DNA of 64,000 bases from Dinoroseobacter sp. (GCA_017643385.1 JAEPNN010000002.1:124001-188000), one strand, 5' to 3'; positions 51,551-60,018 are shown, counted from the stretch's first letter. Notes: generated from the letters alone by a model not told the origin. Numbers and translations: made by a program.

Positions 51551-51943
51551 TTAGCCCTCCAAAAGACTGCTGTCGAAAGTCCAAAGCACGTCCTCCAAGT
51601 TGGGCGTGCTGCTGCCCAGAAAGTCCGATGTCAGGCTCGTCACCGCGTCGGGTGGGCTTATCCCTATTCCAAAGCCAACAACCAACGCTGCGGTAAGCCC
51701 ACCAAGCGAGGACCAGCCAGCAAAACCCAGATGCCAATCGAACCAGCCACGTTTTTCGGCCACTGGCGGTGTAAACGATCCCGCTTCCACTTGCATGGGC
51801 TGCTCGGCAAGGCTTTGAGCTTCTATCCGTGCCAGAAAGTCTTCTGAGGGCACAGGCGCATTCTTGCGCGCCTCTGCAAATAGAGCCTCCAGCTCGGCGT
51901 CCAAGTCGGCGTCCAACTCGAATTCTTTTGGGTCATTACTCAT
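51551..51943 (-). CDS. Putative anti-sigma factor of the ECF operon
   Basis: Encodes 130 residues. An acidic N-terminal region (MSNDPKEFELDADLDAELEA) precedes a helical segment and one membrane span at about residues 75-98 (AGWSSLGGLTAALVVGFGIG), with a short periplasmic tail. It lies between the sigma factor, whose 3' end it overlaps by eight bases, and the CnrX-like sensor. Position and topology suggest a membrane anti-sigma factor, like CnrY in the CnrYXH system. I do not recognise a named domain. Confidence 0.65.
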   Translation of the reverse strand: MSNDPKEFELDADLDAELEALFAEARKNAPVPSEDFLARIEAQSLAEQPMQVEAGSFTPPVAEKRGWFDWHLGFAGWSSLGGLTAALVVGFGIGISPPDAVTSLTSDFLGSSTPNLEDVLWTFDSSLLEG

Positions 51944-52535
51944 CGCTATACCCCAAGTCGTTGCGGCGCGCGGCAAGAGCCGTGGCCAGGTTGCGTTTTC
52001 CTCGCGCAGTCAGACTTTCGACCGCCTCGGTGCTGATGTCCATGATCTCTGCAATCTCAGGATTGCTCAGACCTTCAAGGTGGCGCAGGGTGACAGCCTC
52101 GCGTTGTCTGTCCGGCAAATCCGCAAGGGCATCGGCTAGCGCCGTATTTCGGGCCGCCTCGGTCAAGCGTACATCTGCGGCGGGGCCAGGATCCGCAGGT
52201 TCTGCGATGGCATCGATATCGACCGCAGCCCCTCCTCGAGTTTTCACCCGTCGGATACGATCCATGCACAGGTTTCGTGTGACCGTGTAAAGCCAGGTCG
52301 ATACCTTCGCTTCATCCGCGCGCCAGCCGGGGGCTGCTTTCCAAAGCCGCAACATGGCGTCTTGGGCAACGTCCTCGGCTTCGGCCATATCGTTCAGCAG
52401 ACGCACTGCAACACGTAAAGCCATCGGGGTCAGTCGTCGCGTCAAAAGGCGCGCAGCCTCCGGAGCGCCTTCGGCGTAAAGCCGAAGCAGCTCTGCATCG
52501 CTGGCGTCTTCGAGGGCGTCTAACGGCATCGTCAT
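51936..52535 (-). CDS. ECF-type RNA polymerase sigma factor
   Basis: Encodes 199 residues with region 2 (DMAEAEDVAQDAMLRLWKAA, STWLYTVTRNLCMDRIRR) and region 4 (LPDRQREAVTLRHLEGLSNP, then EIAEIMDISTEAVESLTARG). It directs RNA polymerase to a specific promoter set. The start lies at either of two ATGs (52535 or 52529) downstream of AGAGG. The gene heads a three-gene unit with a probable anti-sigma factor and a periplasmic sensor. A hairpin terminator separates it from the EF-hand gene upstream. Confidence 0.93.
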   Translation of the reverse strand: MTMPLDALEDASDAELLRLYAEGAPEAARLLTRRLTPMALRVAVRLLNDMAEAEDVAQDAMLRLWKAAPGWRADEAKVSTWLYTVTRNLCMDRIRRVKTRGGAAVDIDAIAEPADPGPAADVRLTEAARNTALADALADLPDRQREAVTLRHLEGLSNPEIAEIMDISTEAVESLTARGKRNLATALAARRNDLGYSDE

Positions 52536-52580
52536 AGACCTCTGGCGTATCCTCATTTAGGCTCGAAAGCCAAAAGTTTC

Positions 52581-52619
52581 GCGCATCCCGGTCCAGTGGG
52601 ATGGGGGACCGGGATGCGC
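52581..52619 (-). terminator. Strong hairpin after the EF-hand gene
   Basis: GCGCATCCCGGTCC (52581-52594) pairs perfectly with GGACCGGGATGCGC (52606-52619), a 14-bp stem with an 11-base loop. On the minus strand GAAACTTTTGG follows, a weak T-rich tail. It lies 18 bases downstream of the EF-hand stop and 46 bases before the sigma factor start, so it should limit read-through. Confidence 0.75.
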
Positions 52620-52636
52620 AGCGACAACAAGGGACC

Positions 52637-53146
52637 TTAGTTGTCGTCGCCTGTACCACCGCGACGCTCCAGGAGGACGGCGCGGGCGGTTTCGAACTCG
52701 TCCTTGGTCACAACACCATCCTCGTTGTCGTCAAACAGACGAAAGAACCTGGCACCTGGCTCGCCACGACGACCACGATCTTCCTGAGCCGCTTCCATTT
52801 CAGCTTGTGAGATCATGCCGTCACCATCTGTATCCGCTCGCTCAATCAGCCGGGTAGCGCGGTCGACAAGTCGCTGACTTCTGCGCAGTTCCGCCGACTT
52901 AATAAGCTCCTCTACGGTCGCCATGCCATCGCCATCGGCATCGATTTCTGCAAAGCGGGCTGCACCCTGACCTTCAAGCTCGGCTACGGTCACCGAACCG
53001 TCACCGTTCAGATCAAGCCGCTCAAAATTGACGCCGCCACCGCGGGGCCCGTCACCGCCGCGACCTTGGCCGGCGGCATACGCTGAAACAGACCCCAGCA
53101 ACAGTATGGTTACCATTGCGCCGGTCATAAGTTTGGTCTTGGTCAT
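52637..53146 (-). CDS. Secreted EF-hand calcium-binding protein
   Basis: Encodes 169 residues. A signal peptide (TGAMVTILLLGSVSAYAAG) is followed by four EF-hand loops: DLNGDGSVTVAE, DADGDGMATVEE, DTDGDGMISQAE and DDNEDGVVTKDE, the last with a weaker second position. The linkers are rich in Arg, Gly and Glu. It should bind calcium in the periplasm. It lies directly upstream of the ECF sigma gene on the same strand and could be part of the response that operon controls, though a terminator separates them. Confidence 0.9.
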   Translation of the reverse strand: MTKTKLMTGAMVTILLLGSVSAYAAGQGRGGDGPRGGGVNFERLDLNGDGSVTVAELEGQGAARFAEIDADGDGMATVEELIKSAELRRSQRLVDRATRLIERADTDGDGMISQAEMEAAQEDRGRRGEPGARFFRLFDDNEDGVVTKDEFETARAVLLERRGGTGDDN

Positions 53147-53360
53147 TCGCTTGCTCCTTAGTGAGTGTTTGAACCGCCGCTTCCTGGCGGTCTCACAAGG
53201 TCAAACGAGAAACATTCAGATTTCCGTCGTCGTTTCTGAAATTTTTTAATGTCCACCGCAATTTTTAGTGCTTGCGACAGGCTGACCCATGACAACCTGT
53301 CTAGTTCAAACCTCTCTTATCGATGTTATTGTTTAGGGCGATCAAAGCAAAGGGACCGCA

Positions 53361-53750
53361 ATGTCTGTTGAAGGTACAGCCGATGGAATTCGTCTGTTGA
53401 AGCCAGCGTTTCTGCGTGGCTGGCGTCGGCGTTGCCCCAAGTGCGGGGCGGGGCCAATGATGCGTGGCTATCTTTCCGTACGTGAAAGCTGTCCCGTTTG
53501 TGGAGAAGAATTTCATCACCATCGCGCTGACGACGGACCCGCATACCTTACGATCCTGATTGTCGGACACCTTATGGCGCCGGGTCTGCACATCTATTTC
53601 GTGACTTTCCGTCCTGAACCGCTAACGCTGGCGTCGATCTTCTCCGTTGGCTGTGTGATCTTGTCGATGTACCTGCTGCCGCGCATAAAGGGTGCACTGA
53701 TTGCGTATCAATGGGCGCGGCGACTGCATGGGTTTGGAGATCAAACCTGA
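53361..53750 (+). CDS. DUF983 family membrane protein
   Basis: Encodes 129 residues. Two CxxC pairs form a zinc-ribbon-like part (RRCPKCGAGPMMRGYLS, SCPVCGEEFHHHRADDGPA), followed by two membrane spans (YLTILIVGHLMAPGLHIYFV and LASIFSVGCVILSMYLLPRI). DUF983 proteins are conserved but uncharacterised, and some occur near oxidase genes. Its 3' end overlaps the start of the NUDIX gene by 23 bases. Confidence 0.88.
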   Translation: MSVEGTADGIRLLKPAFLRGWRRRCPKCGAGPMMRGYLSVRESCPVCGEEFHHHRADDGPAYLTILIVGHLMAPGLHIYFVTFRPEPLTLASIFSVGCVILSMYLLPRIKGALIAYQWARRLHGFGDQT

Positions 53751-54468
53751 CCCCCGGTCCGCGAAAGAAGCGGGACACACCTTGGTGACGGACAACACAG
53801 CCATACGGGACGCAGCGACGGTGATCCTTGTCAGGGACGCTGATCGCAACCCTGCGATCTTGATGGGCCAGCGCGGTGCGAACGCCGCTTTCATGCCTTC
53901 GAAATTTGTCTTTCCCGGAGGCGCGGTCGATCCTGACGACGCCTTTGTCCCCATGGCGCGGCCAATTGATCCCATCAGCGCATCGAAACTTGCGTTGCGG
54001 CCTGTTACACAGCTCGCTCCGGCGCCAGAAGCGCTTCTTGGGAGTGCGATCCGTGAGGTTTGGGAAGAAACGGGATTGCGGCTTGGGGCAGACGCCCAGG
54101 TAGATATGCCAAATGGCTTGGGTGAAAGCTGGCAAGCCTTCCTGCGCACGGGGCAATGCCCAGACCCAAGCGCCCTGCGTTTCTTTTTCCGTGCGGTCAC
54201 GCCTCCTGGTCGCCCCCGCAGGTTTGATGCGCGCTTCTTTATCGCCCCGGTGGATGCGCTAACCGATGACCCTGACGATTTCTCAAACGCCTCCGACGAA
54301 TTGAGCCATTTGCACTGGGTGCCATTGCAAGAAGCCCGCCAACTTGACCTTGCCTTCATTACAGAGGTGGTTCTGGCAGAGGTACAAGCAAGCCTGCCCA
54401 GTCTGGAAGCGCCTGAGTTGGTGCCGTTCGTTTTGAACGATATTACTAGCCGAATTGAACGGCTCTAG
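53728..54468 (+). CDS. NUDIX hydrolase
   Basis: Encodes 246 residues. The NUDIX box is recognisable in EALLGSAIREVWEETGLRLG (E-x7-REVxEExG), although the first glycine of the consensus is not at its usual place. Before it lies PSKFVFPGGAVDPDDAF, the typical preceding strand and loop. The substrate, usually a nucleoside diphosphate derivative such as a sugar-nucleotide or CoA, cannot be told. ATG 53728 lies inside the DUF983 gene and has no clear ribosome site, so coupling to that gene is likely. Confidence 0.88.
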   Translation: MGLEIKPDPRSAKEAGHTLVTDNTAIRDAATVILVRDADRNPAILMGQRGANAAFMPSKFVFPGGAVDPDDAFVPMARPIDPISASKLALRPVTQLAPAPEALLGSAIREVWEETGLRLGADAQVDMPNGLGESWQAFLRTGQCPDPSALRFFFRAVTPPGRPRRFDARFFIAPVDALTDDPDDFSNASDELSHLHWVPLQEARQLDLAFITEVVLAEVQASLPSLEAPELVPFVLNDITSRIERL

Positions 54469-54600
54469 GACATAGCTTTTCAGGTCTATGCTGGACAGCC
54501 CTAACAGACCTGACCGGTGCACCCAAGGTCAGGAGCAAAACAACAAACGGGACTGACACCAGACGCTACATCAAACTATCCTTTCCGTGTCCGACAAAGA

Positions 54601-55287
54601 TCATCCCGGCGCGATCCATTCTACATCGCTCGGAAGCTGAAAGAGCGTGTCCGCCTGATCGATGCGAGCAATTTCGGTCAGGACCAAAGAGAACGTCCAG
54701 GCAACAAGATCATCCTGGCCTTCCAAATCGTGGTCGCCGGACAACGCCATTCGCACGGGAATTCCATCATCCGTCACGCAAACCTCGCCAGTGAGCGTGA
54801 GATCCTCGCCCTCCACGCCCGCAAACGCCTGAGATATCCCATTTAAGGCATAGCAATGCCCCATTTCTCCCAAGATTTCTTCTGTTTGCAAAAAATCAGC
54901 GGAAACATTCAGCTCCCGAAGGACTTCCTCGGGAAGAAGCCAAGGATATCGCCAGTCTGGGTCTACGAAGCCGAATGTCTCACCATCGGAAAATCGGTAG
55001 ACGCGCTTATCGGCCAGGAGGTACAGCCAACTCGTTTCTTCGTTGTCAGACGCAAACCGCAAGCGGCCGTCAAAGCTATGAAGAGTTCCCTTGACGCCAT
55101 TTCCGAACGCAACACGCGCCTCCCAGGATAGTTCCGAATTCCATACATCATTTAGAATCTCATCGTGATCGAGATTGCTCACGTCTGCGAAAGCTGTCGA
55201 AACAAGAAATGTCGTTACGGCCACAAGCGAGACTCTGACCTTGTGCGCCCCCCTAACAACCGTTCTAAGGCTACCACATTCGACCAT
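54601..55287 (-). CDS. Secreted hypothetical protein
   Basis: Encodes 228 residues. A hydrophobic signal (VSLVAVTTFLVSTAFA) precedes a mature domain rich in acidic residues and aromatic positions (WLYLLADKRVYRFSDGETFG, VDPDWRYPWLLPEEVLREL). Two cysteines, GHCYAL and GEVCVT, may form a disulfide. No family is recognised. The start at ATG 55287 is uncertain, as the N-terminal part before the signal is long for a standard leader. Periplasmic location is inferred. Confidence 0.6.
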   Translation of the reverse strand: MVECGSLRTVVRGAHKVRVSLVAVTTFLVSTAFADVSNLDHDEILNDVWNSELSWEARVAFGNGVKGTLHSFDGRLRFASDNEETSWLYLLADKRVYRFSDGETFGFVDPDWRYPWLLPEEVLRELNVSADFLQTEEILGEMGHCYALNGISQAFAGVEGEDLTLTGEVCVTDDGIPVRMALSGDHDLEGQDDLVAWTFSLVLTEIARIDQADTLFQLPSDVEWIAPG

Positions 55288-55302
55288 TTTGCGTGTTCCC
55301 AA

Positions 55303-55869
55303 TATTTATGAACTCTCACTCATAGATAAGATCTGAGAACGCATCCGAGTCAATGTCGCCCGCATAGTTGTCGCGAATGTCGAGCCCATGCCCAGTTCAA
55401 CCGACCGCCACGAACCAAGACACCTATTGCGTTGTCCGCGATCCGTGTGGCCAGCAAGCTTACCGCGGCTCTTGAGACAAAATCCTCTCCGGCCACTTCG
55501 ATAAATTTGGCTGCTGACCATAGATCCGTTGTTTGCTGCTCAATTTCACGGTTACGTCCATTGTGTTGGCCGTCGAAGTCGCGCGGTGCTTGTCAGGATC
55601 GTGCTCATCATTGTCTTGGTGATCGTCGTCTCTGACAATTGAAACTTGATGGTTCTGGCATGTCGGACGACCCGTGCTCCAATCTTTATCAGTTTGAGTT
55701 GCAAGCTGGTCAGTGTTCAGCCGTGCACCTCCTCTGTAAAAATAAAACAAGACTAGATCTCGCATCCATCATTTTGCACGTGCCACTTGGGGAATGTGGG
55801 CTTAAGACTTTCGCTTTGATCGAACACAAAAAGCAGAGCTTCAGTGGCTCAACGAGAACGCAAAATGCG
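55303..55869. other. Region with decayed or overlapping short frames
   Basis: These 567 bases contain only short frames on both strands, none with a recognisable domain. On the minus strand one reading (about 55385-55590) gives WSAAKFIEVAGEDFVSRAAV followed by LLATRIADNAIGVLVRGG, which looks protein-like but is bounded by stops. Another frame (55460-55765) is rich in D, H and Q. This pattern fits a decayed gene, but I cannot name its source. No transposase-like sequence or terminal repeat was seen. Confidence 0.4.
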
Positions 55870-56919
55870 TTAGTAGGGCATAGGATGCGCTTTGTGCACG
55901 GCATCCAGGTCCTTCATGACCTCGTCGCTGAGCGTTAGGTCCGACGAACCAAGTGCGATCTCAAGCTGATCCAGCGACGTTGCTCCGAAAATGGCTGATG
56001 TCATGAACGGGCGCGTCAAACACCAGGCCAACGCCATCTGGGACGGATCTAGCCCATATTTCTCAGCCACTTCACAATAGGCTTCAACGGCAAGCTGGGC
56101 GCGAGGCTCGTACCGACCTCCAAGCGACGGGCTGATATCAAGTCGGGACCCCTTCGGAACCACACCGTTGCGATATTTTCCTGTCAGAAGCCCCACCGCG
56201 AGCGGCGAAAACGCCAGAAGACCGATGTCTTCATTCACACTGGCCTCAGCTGCATCAGTATCGAAGATCCTACACATCAGCGAATATTCGTTCTGGATTG
56301 AGGCCATGCGTGGCAGACCCTTTTCTTCCGCAACGCGCGCCCAGGTTGCCATGCCCCATGCACTTTCATTGGACAGTCCAATCGCCCGCAATTTACCCGC
56401 CTCAATCAGCTTCTCAGCTGCGGTCAGGATGTCCTCGATCTCATCCCGCACTTCATCGGCGCTGTCACGCCCCGATGGATCGTAAGACCAGTACTGACGG
56501 AATTGAAAACTACCACGGTTTGGCCAGTGCAATTGGTATAGGTCAACGTAATCAGTCTGCATTCGTTCCAGCGACCCTTCGAGCGCCTCTGCGAATGTCT
56601 TGCCTGTTATCCGCGCGCCACCGCGCGTATGCTGCATCCCTGCCCCGGAAATCTTGGTAGCAAGTACGTAATCGCCACGACGGCTGGCATTTGCCGCGTT
56701 CCAGGTTCCAATGATACGTTCGGTGTTTCCAATGGTTTCTGCCGCTATCGGGTTCACCGGATACATTTCAGCCGTGTCGACAAAATTTATGCCGTATTCA
56801 AAGGAGCGATCGATCTGAGCATGCCCTTCGGCTTCGGTATTTTGGGTACCCCAGGTCATAGAACCAAGGCAAAGATTGGTAACCTGGATCCCTGTTCGGC
56901 CCAGCGGGTTCATCTTCAT
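55870..56919 (-). CDS. Tas-like aldo/keto reductase
   Basis: Encodes 349 residues. The catalytic tetrad can be placed: Asp and Tyr in FVDTAEMYPVNP, Lys in YVLATKISG and His in LYQLHWPNRG. The insertion of the sequence GARITGKTFAEALEGSLERM and the length fit the Tas subgroup. It reduces aldehydes or ketones with NADPH; substrate unknown. AAGGA precedes ATG 56919; the second ATG two codons later is an alternative. Confidence 0.92.
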   Translation of the reverse strand: MKMNPLGRTGIQVTNLCLGSMTWGTQNTEAEGHAQIDRSFEYGINFVDTAEMYPVNPIAAETIGNTERIIGTWNAANASRRGDYVLATKISGAGMQHTRGGARITGKTFAEALEGSLERMQTDYVDLYQLHWPNRGSFQFRQYWSYDPSGRDSADEVRDEIEDILTAAEKLIEAGKLRAIGLSNESAWGMATWARVAEEKGLPRMASIQNEYSLMCRIFDTDAAEASVNEDIGLLAFSPLAVGLLTGKYRNGVVPKGSRLDISPSLGGRYEPRAQLAVEAYCEVAEKYGLDPSQMALAWCLTRPFMTSAIFGATSLDQLEIALGSSDLTLSDEVMKDLDAVHKAHPMPY

Positions 56920-56983
56920 GATCTGTCCTTCCGCGTTCGACTGTCTGCGAACCTAAGGATTGTCCGGGGAAGGACAAGCCGTG

Positions 56984-57841
56984 TCAGGTAATCTGAGCTT
57001 TCAAACCGATAAGGTAGTCGGGCCAATCCCGGTCGCTCAGGTCTGCCGCCTGGATCAAGCCGTCGAACTGCCGCGTTATAAGCTGCACGCGTTCGATATC
57101 CCGGAAGGCCATATAATGCTTTCCCAAATAGACCACAGCCATAAGCGGGCCAAATACCGTGATGGGTGCTGAAAACACGTGCTTGGCGTCAAAGAGGAAG
57201 ATCCGCAGAGTTGGATATAACTGCTCGTGCATGGTCAAAAGCCAATCGATCTGCTCAATCCGTACATCTATTGGAACCCCCTCCCAATACCCATTGCCAT
57301 GGGCAAAGCTGGACATCTCATGGAGGGGTAGCGCAATTTCATAGTCTGACCGACTGGCACGCATCCAGTCGAGCCGTTCCTCGCCCGCAAGAATAGCCTG
57401 GTCCGGGCTTCGACGCAGGGTTGGGGCATATTCCCAACGATTCACAGCCCGTGTCTTCAACATGTCAGGCAATGTCGCTGGAACGTGACGGATTTTGTAA
57501 CCCTCCGCCTCACGGTGCCACCCAAAGATCATTTCATCCACCAACGTTCGCGGAGCTTCAGGCATATCGATTTCGGTGGGCATCATATCCGTTGCCGTCT
57601 CGGGTCTGTCAGACAATCCCAGCAGCCAGTCCGCCGATACACCCAGCGCACGCGCGGCTTCGCCAACCACATGCGCATTGGGCAGACGAGCACCTTCGTC
57701 TCCGAGAAGTTGAGACACAGTGGATCGGTCCACACCGATGTCGCGCGCGAGGCGCGCTTGGCTTAGTCCTTTTTGAACGACCGCCTCCTGCAGGCGCTGA
57801 CGAAACTGCGCAGCGCGATCCCGTTTGTCTATTTTTTCCAT
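56984..57841 (-). CDS. XRE family regulator with C-terminal sensor-like domain
   Basis: Encodes 285 residues. The helix-turn-helix is at residues 12-75 (RQRLQEAVVQKGLSQARLAR, DIGVDRSTVSQLLGDEGARL). The C-terminal part (about 100-285, with EYAPTLRRSPDQAILAGEER and YPTLRIFLFDAKHVFSAPIT) is an effector-like domain I cannot name. The gene is divergent from the fatty acid desaturase gene with 133 bases between, so control of the desaturase is plausible. Confidence 0.87.
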   Translation of the reverse strand: MEKIDKRDRAAQFRQRLQEAVVQKGLSQARLARDIGVDRSTVSQLLGDEGARLPNAHVVGEAARALGVSADWLLGLSDRPETATDMMPTEIDMPEAPRTLVDEMIFGWHREAEGYKIRHVPATLPDMLKTRAVNRWEYAPTLRRSPDQAILAGEERLDWMRASRSDYEIALPLHEMSSFAHGNGYWEGVPIDVRIEQIDWLLTMHEQLYPTLRIFLFDAKHVFSAPITVFGPLMAVVYLGKHYMAFRDIERVQLITRQFDGLIQAADLSDRDWPDYLIGLKAQIT

Positions 57842-57974
57842 TTTCGATTAGTTTTTTAAACTTCGTTTGGTTTTATGTTTACTAATTACACGGCGAAACA
57901 GGACGTGCACAAGTGTAATGGGGGTCTTGCGTTGTGTTGAACGATGCAGTCCCAAAACGTCACGAAAGCGCCAA

Positions 57975-58982
57975 ATGACCGCACGCGTATTGCGCCTATT
58001 CTCTGGAATTGAATGGGTAACTCTTGTCCTGATTGCAGCAACTTACGCAAGCTGGGGCTGGGCCACGACGAGTTTGGCGACCATGTCTTTGCCCACATCG
58101 ATCCTTTTGCTGACACTCGCACTGGTGCTGCACGCTTCGCTGACCCATGAGGTAATTCACGGGCATCCCACGCCGTGGACGAACTTGAACGGTGCCTTGA
58201 TGCGACCAGCGGTGGGTCTTGTCATTCCTTATGGCCGTTTTCGGGATATGCACCTTGCCCATCACCATGACGAGAATCTGACCGATCCCTATGATGACCC
58301 TGAAACCAATTTTATGGATCCGGCAATCTGGACGCGCTTGCCCGCGCCATTGCGCTTCTTACTTCGGGTGAACAATACCCTGCTGGGACGGTTAATCCTC
58401 GGACCCATGATCTCAAATAGTATATTTATTACCAATGACTTAGGAAATATCTACAAGGGTTATCGCGCTGTTCGGAACTCATGGCTAGCACATGGTCTCG
58501 CCCTGATACCGATCGGGATCTGGCTGGTCTATGTCGGGTCTATCCCAATTTGGGCTTATCTGATCGCCTGTTACGCGAGCATGTCGGTTCTGCGATTGCG
58601 GACGTTTCTGGAGCACCGGGCGCATGCTCGCGCACGCGCGCGAACGGTCGTGATCGAAGACCGTGGAGTTTTTTCTTTCTTGTTTCTTAACAATAACTTC
58701 CATGTCGTTCACCACATGCATCCGCGCGTAGCCTGGTACAAGCTACCCGCACAATATTACGCCAACAAAGCACATTATCTGCGGCGCAATGACGGTTATC
58801 TTTACCGATCGTACTGGGACGTTGCGCGCGCTTACTTGTTTCAGGCTAAAGATCCGGTTCCGCATCCAGAATGGCCCCAAGTGGCGCCAATGACCTTGTC
58901 AGCCTCACCATTGAGCACGTTGGATACGATGGGTAAACCCCAACTAATTGCACGGCAGCCCATTGTAAAGACGAAAGAATAA
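57975..58982 (+). CDS. Membrane fatty acid desaturase-like protein
   Basis: Encodes 335 residues with four or more membrane spans. The three histidine boxes of the di-iron site are HEVIHGHP, HLAHHHDEN and HVVHHMHP. It probably introduces a double bond or hydroxyl into an acyl chain, or acts on a related lipid. ATG 57975 is used; the frame extends upstream into the XRE promoter region and no strong ribosome site is visible. The neighbouring divergent XRE gene may control it. Confidence 0.9.
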   Translation: MTARVLRLFSGIEWVTLVLIAATYASWGWATTSLATMSLPTSILLLTLALVLHASLTHEVIHGHPTPWTNLNGALMRPAVGLVIPYGRFRDMHLAHHHDENLTDPYDDPETNFMDPAIWTRLPAPLRFLLRVNNTLLGRLILGPMISNSIFITNDLGNIYKGYRAVRNSWLAHGLALIPIGIWLVYVGSIPIWAYLIACYASMSVLRLRTFLEHRAHARARARTVVIEDRGVFSFLFLNNNFHVVHHMHPRVAWYKLPAQYYANKAHYLRRNDGYLYRSYWDVARAYLFQAKDPVPHPEWPQVAPMTLSASPLSTLDTMGKPQLIARQPIVKTKE

Positions 58983-59184
58983 TATTTTTCGCTTGGCAAA
59001 GAATAGGCATGAACGCAGGCCTAAAATAGGTCGCGTAAAACTGAACCATAACCGACAAATGGCGCGTTTTGTGACGGTGCGGCGTTATCGATCCCATTTG
59101 AGGCTAAGCCTATGCCCTGGCTATATGTGGCAGAAGTGCCGAACAGGCTGACTTCATCTAGCAAGCAACACGATATATAGTTGA

Positions 59185-59297
59185 TCGCGTCCAACCCGGC
59201 ATGTAGACGGTCCTTACAGGTGCTGGACGCGGAATTGCATCTCTGACGCAGGCGAGGCTCGTGAACCCCAAGATTCACGAGCCTCGTTTCATTTTAC
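59185..59297 (+). ncRNA. Candidate small RNA with two hairpins and terminator
   Basis: A probable -10 box TATATA (59174-59179) precedes a hairpin whose base is GCGTCCA (59187-59193) pairing with TGGACGC (59224-59230). A second hairpin at 59254-59285 forms a terminator followed by GTTTCATTTT. The transcript would be about 110 nt. No coding frame is present. Supported only by promoter-like, hairpin and terminator arrangement; it could instead be the 3' untranslated region of the desaturase mRNA. Confidence 0.45.
59254..59295 (+). terminator. Rho-independent terminator
   Basis: GAGGCTCGTGAA (59254-59265) and TTCACGAGCCTC (59274-59285) form a perfect 12-bp stem with an 8-base loop, followed by GTTTCATTTT on the plus strand. 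It ends the desaturase transcript or the candidate small RNA that precedes it. Confidence 0.85.
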
Positions 59298-59324
59298 CTG
59301 CCCGAATTTTTAAGCAATTTCATA

Positions 59325-59735
59325 TAGAAAGAGGCGCCAGGTGCTCGGACGCGGTCCATGCAACGTGCTCCGAAGAACACTCCCTGACGCCTCTCTGAGC
59401 AGGTCGGGTCCGAAGACCTTCGTTACCCAGGTTCGACTCCTCCCCTTGCGGTTCGGCGCCTAAGATACCAGTCCCCTCTTGCGAGCTTTCCGATATCCAC
59501 ATCAGTCCTTCCTTGCGGAACTTCCGATGCTGTCTCGTTCTCCTCTTGCGAGGGTCCCGACACACACGATCACCCGTTACCGAACGCTGACCTGACCTCA
59601 AGTGCCTTGCCAATGTTCTGTCCTTGTGACGCCTTCTAACTGATTGGAACTAGGTTCTTTTCTGTTAGCGCTTGCCCTTCAGAGGCTTTCGTCCCGGAGC
59701 TTGGAGCTGGCCCTTACTCCGGTATAAACACAGTC
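59325..59735 (-). ncRNA. Candidate structured RNA with repeated GCAA-loop modules
   Basis: On the minus strand this 400-base region can fold into at least eight hairpins (base pairs at 59694-59722, 59636-59668, 59575-59586, 59531-59562, 59500-59529, 59464-59497, 59406-59428 and 59330-59394). Three successive modules, 33-34 bases apart, share one design: an outer stem, a purine internal loop (GGAAG-like / GGACT-like), an inner stem and a GCAA tetraloop. A fourth, poorer copy follows. The stems differ but pair (CCTC/GAGG, TTCC/GGAA, CTC/GAG; outer TGTC/GACA, CATC/GATG, GATATC/GGTATC). No credible protein frame exists. The 5' end is not fixed; the last stem is followed by TTTCT. Confidence 0.6.
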
Positions 59736-60018
59736 CGACAAGTTTCGATTTCAGGCAAGAAAATAGCACTGCAGCATGGAAATTTCTTGTGAGAGAATCC
59801 GTGGGCAAAGTTGTGGATAGATCGAAATTAGACAAGCAAGGGCGCATTTTGGCCGTCCTGTGAAAGACAGATTAGGAAAAGGTGAAATTGCTGCGCCTGC
59901 GAAGGGATTTTCGCCAAATGTTCCCCACACCGTACGGTCGGTTCAGAGAATCTTGGCAGATGTTTGCGCAAATTCACATGCGTTTTGACAGAATGTGAAC
60001 CTGCGAGGAGCCCTGCCC

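Noticed and set aside
59431-59451. A GGTTCGACTCC stretch resembling a tRNA T arm
   Set aside because: Only three of five T-stem pairs form and no D arm, anticodon arm or acceptor stem is found around it. It belongs to the repeated hairpin array.
59406-59562. 33-34-base periodic repeats as a CRISPR array or a type III antitoxin RNA
   Set aside because: The units share fold and loop but not sequence, so they are not CRISPR repeats. No ToxN-like or Cas gene follows on the minus strand.
59320-59613. Open frame of 97 codons on the minus strand through the hairpin array
   Set aside because: The periodic units change frame, the product is arginine-rich and featureless, and no ribosome site precedes it. 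RNA structure explains the sequence better.
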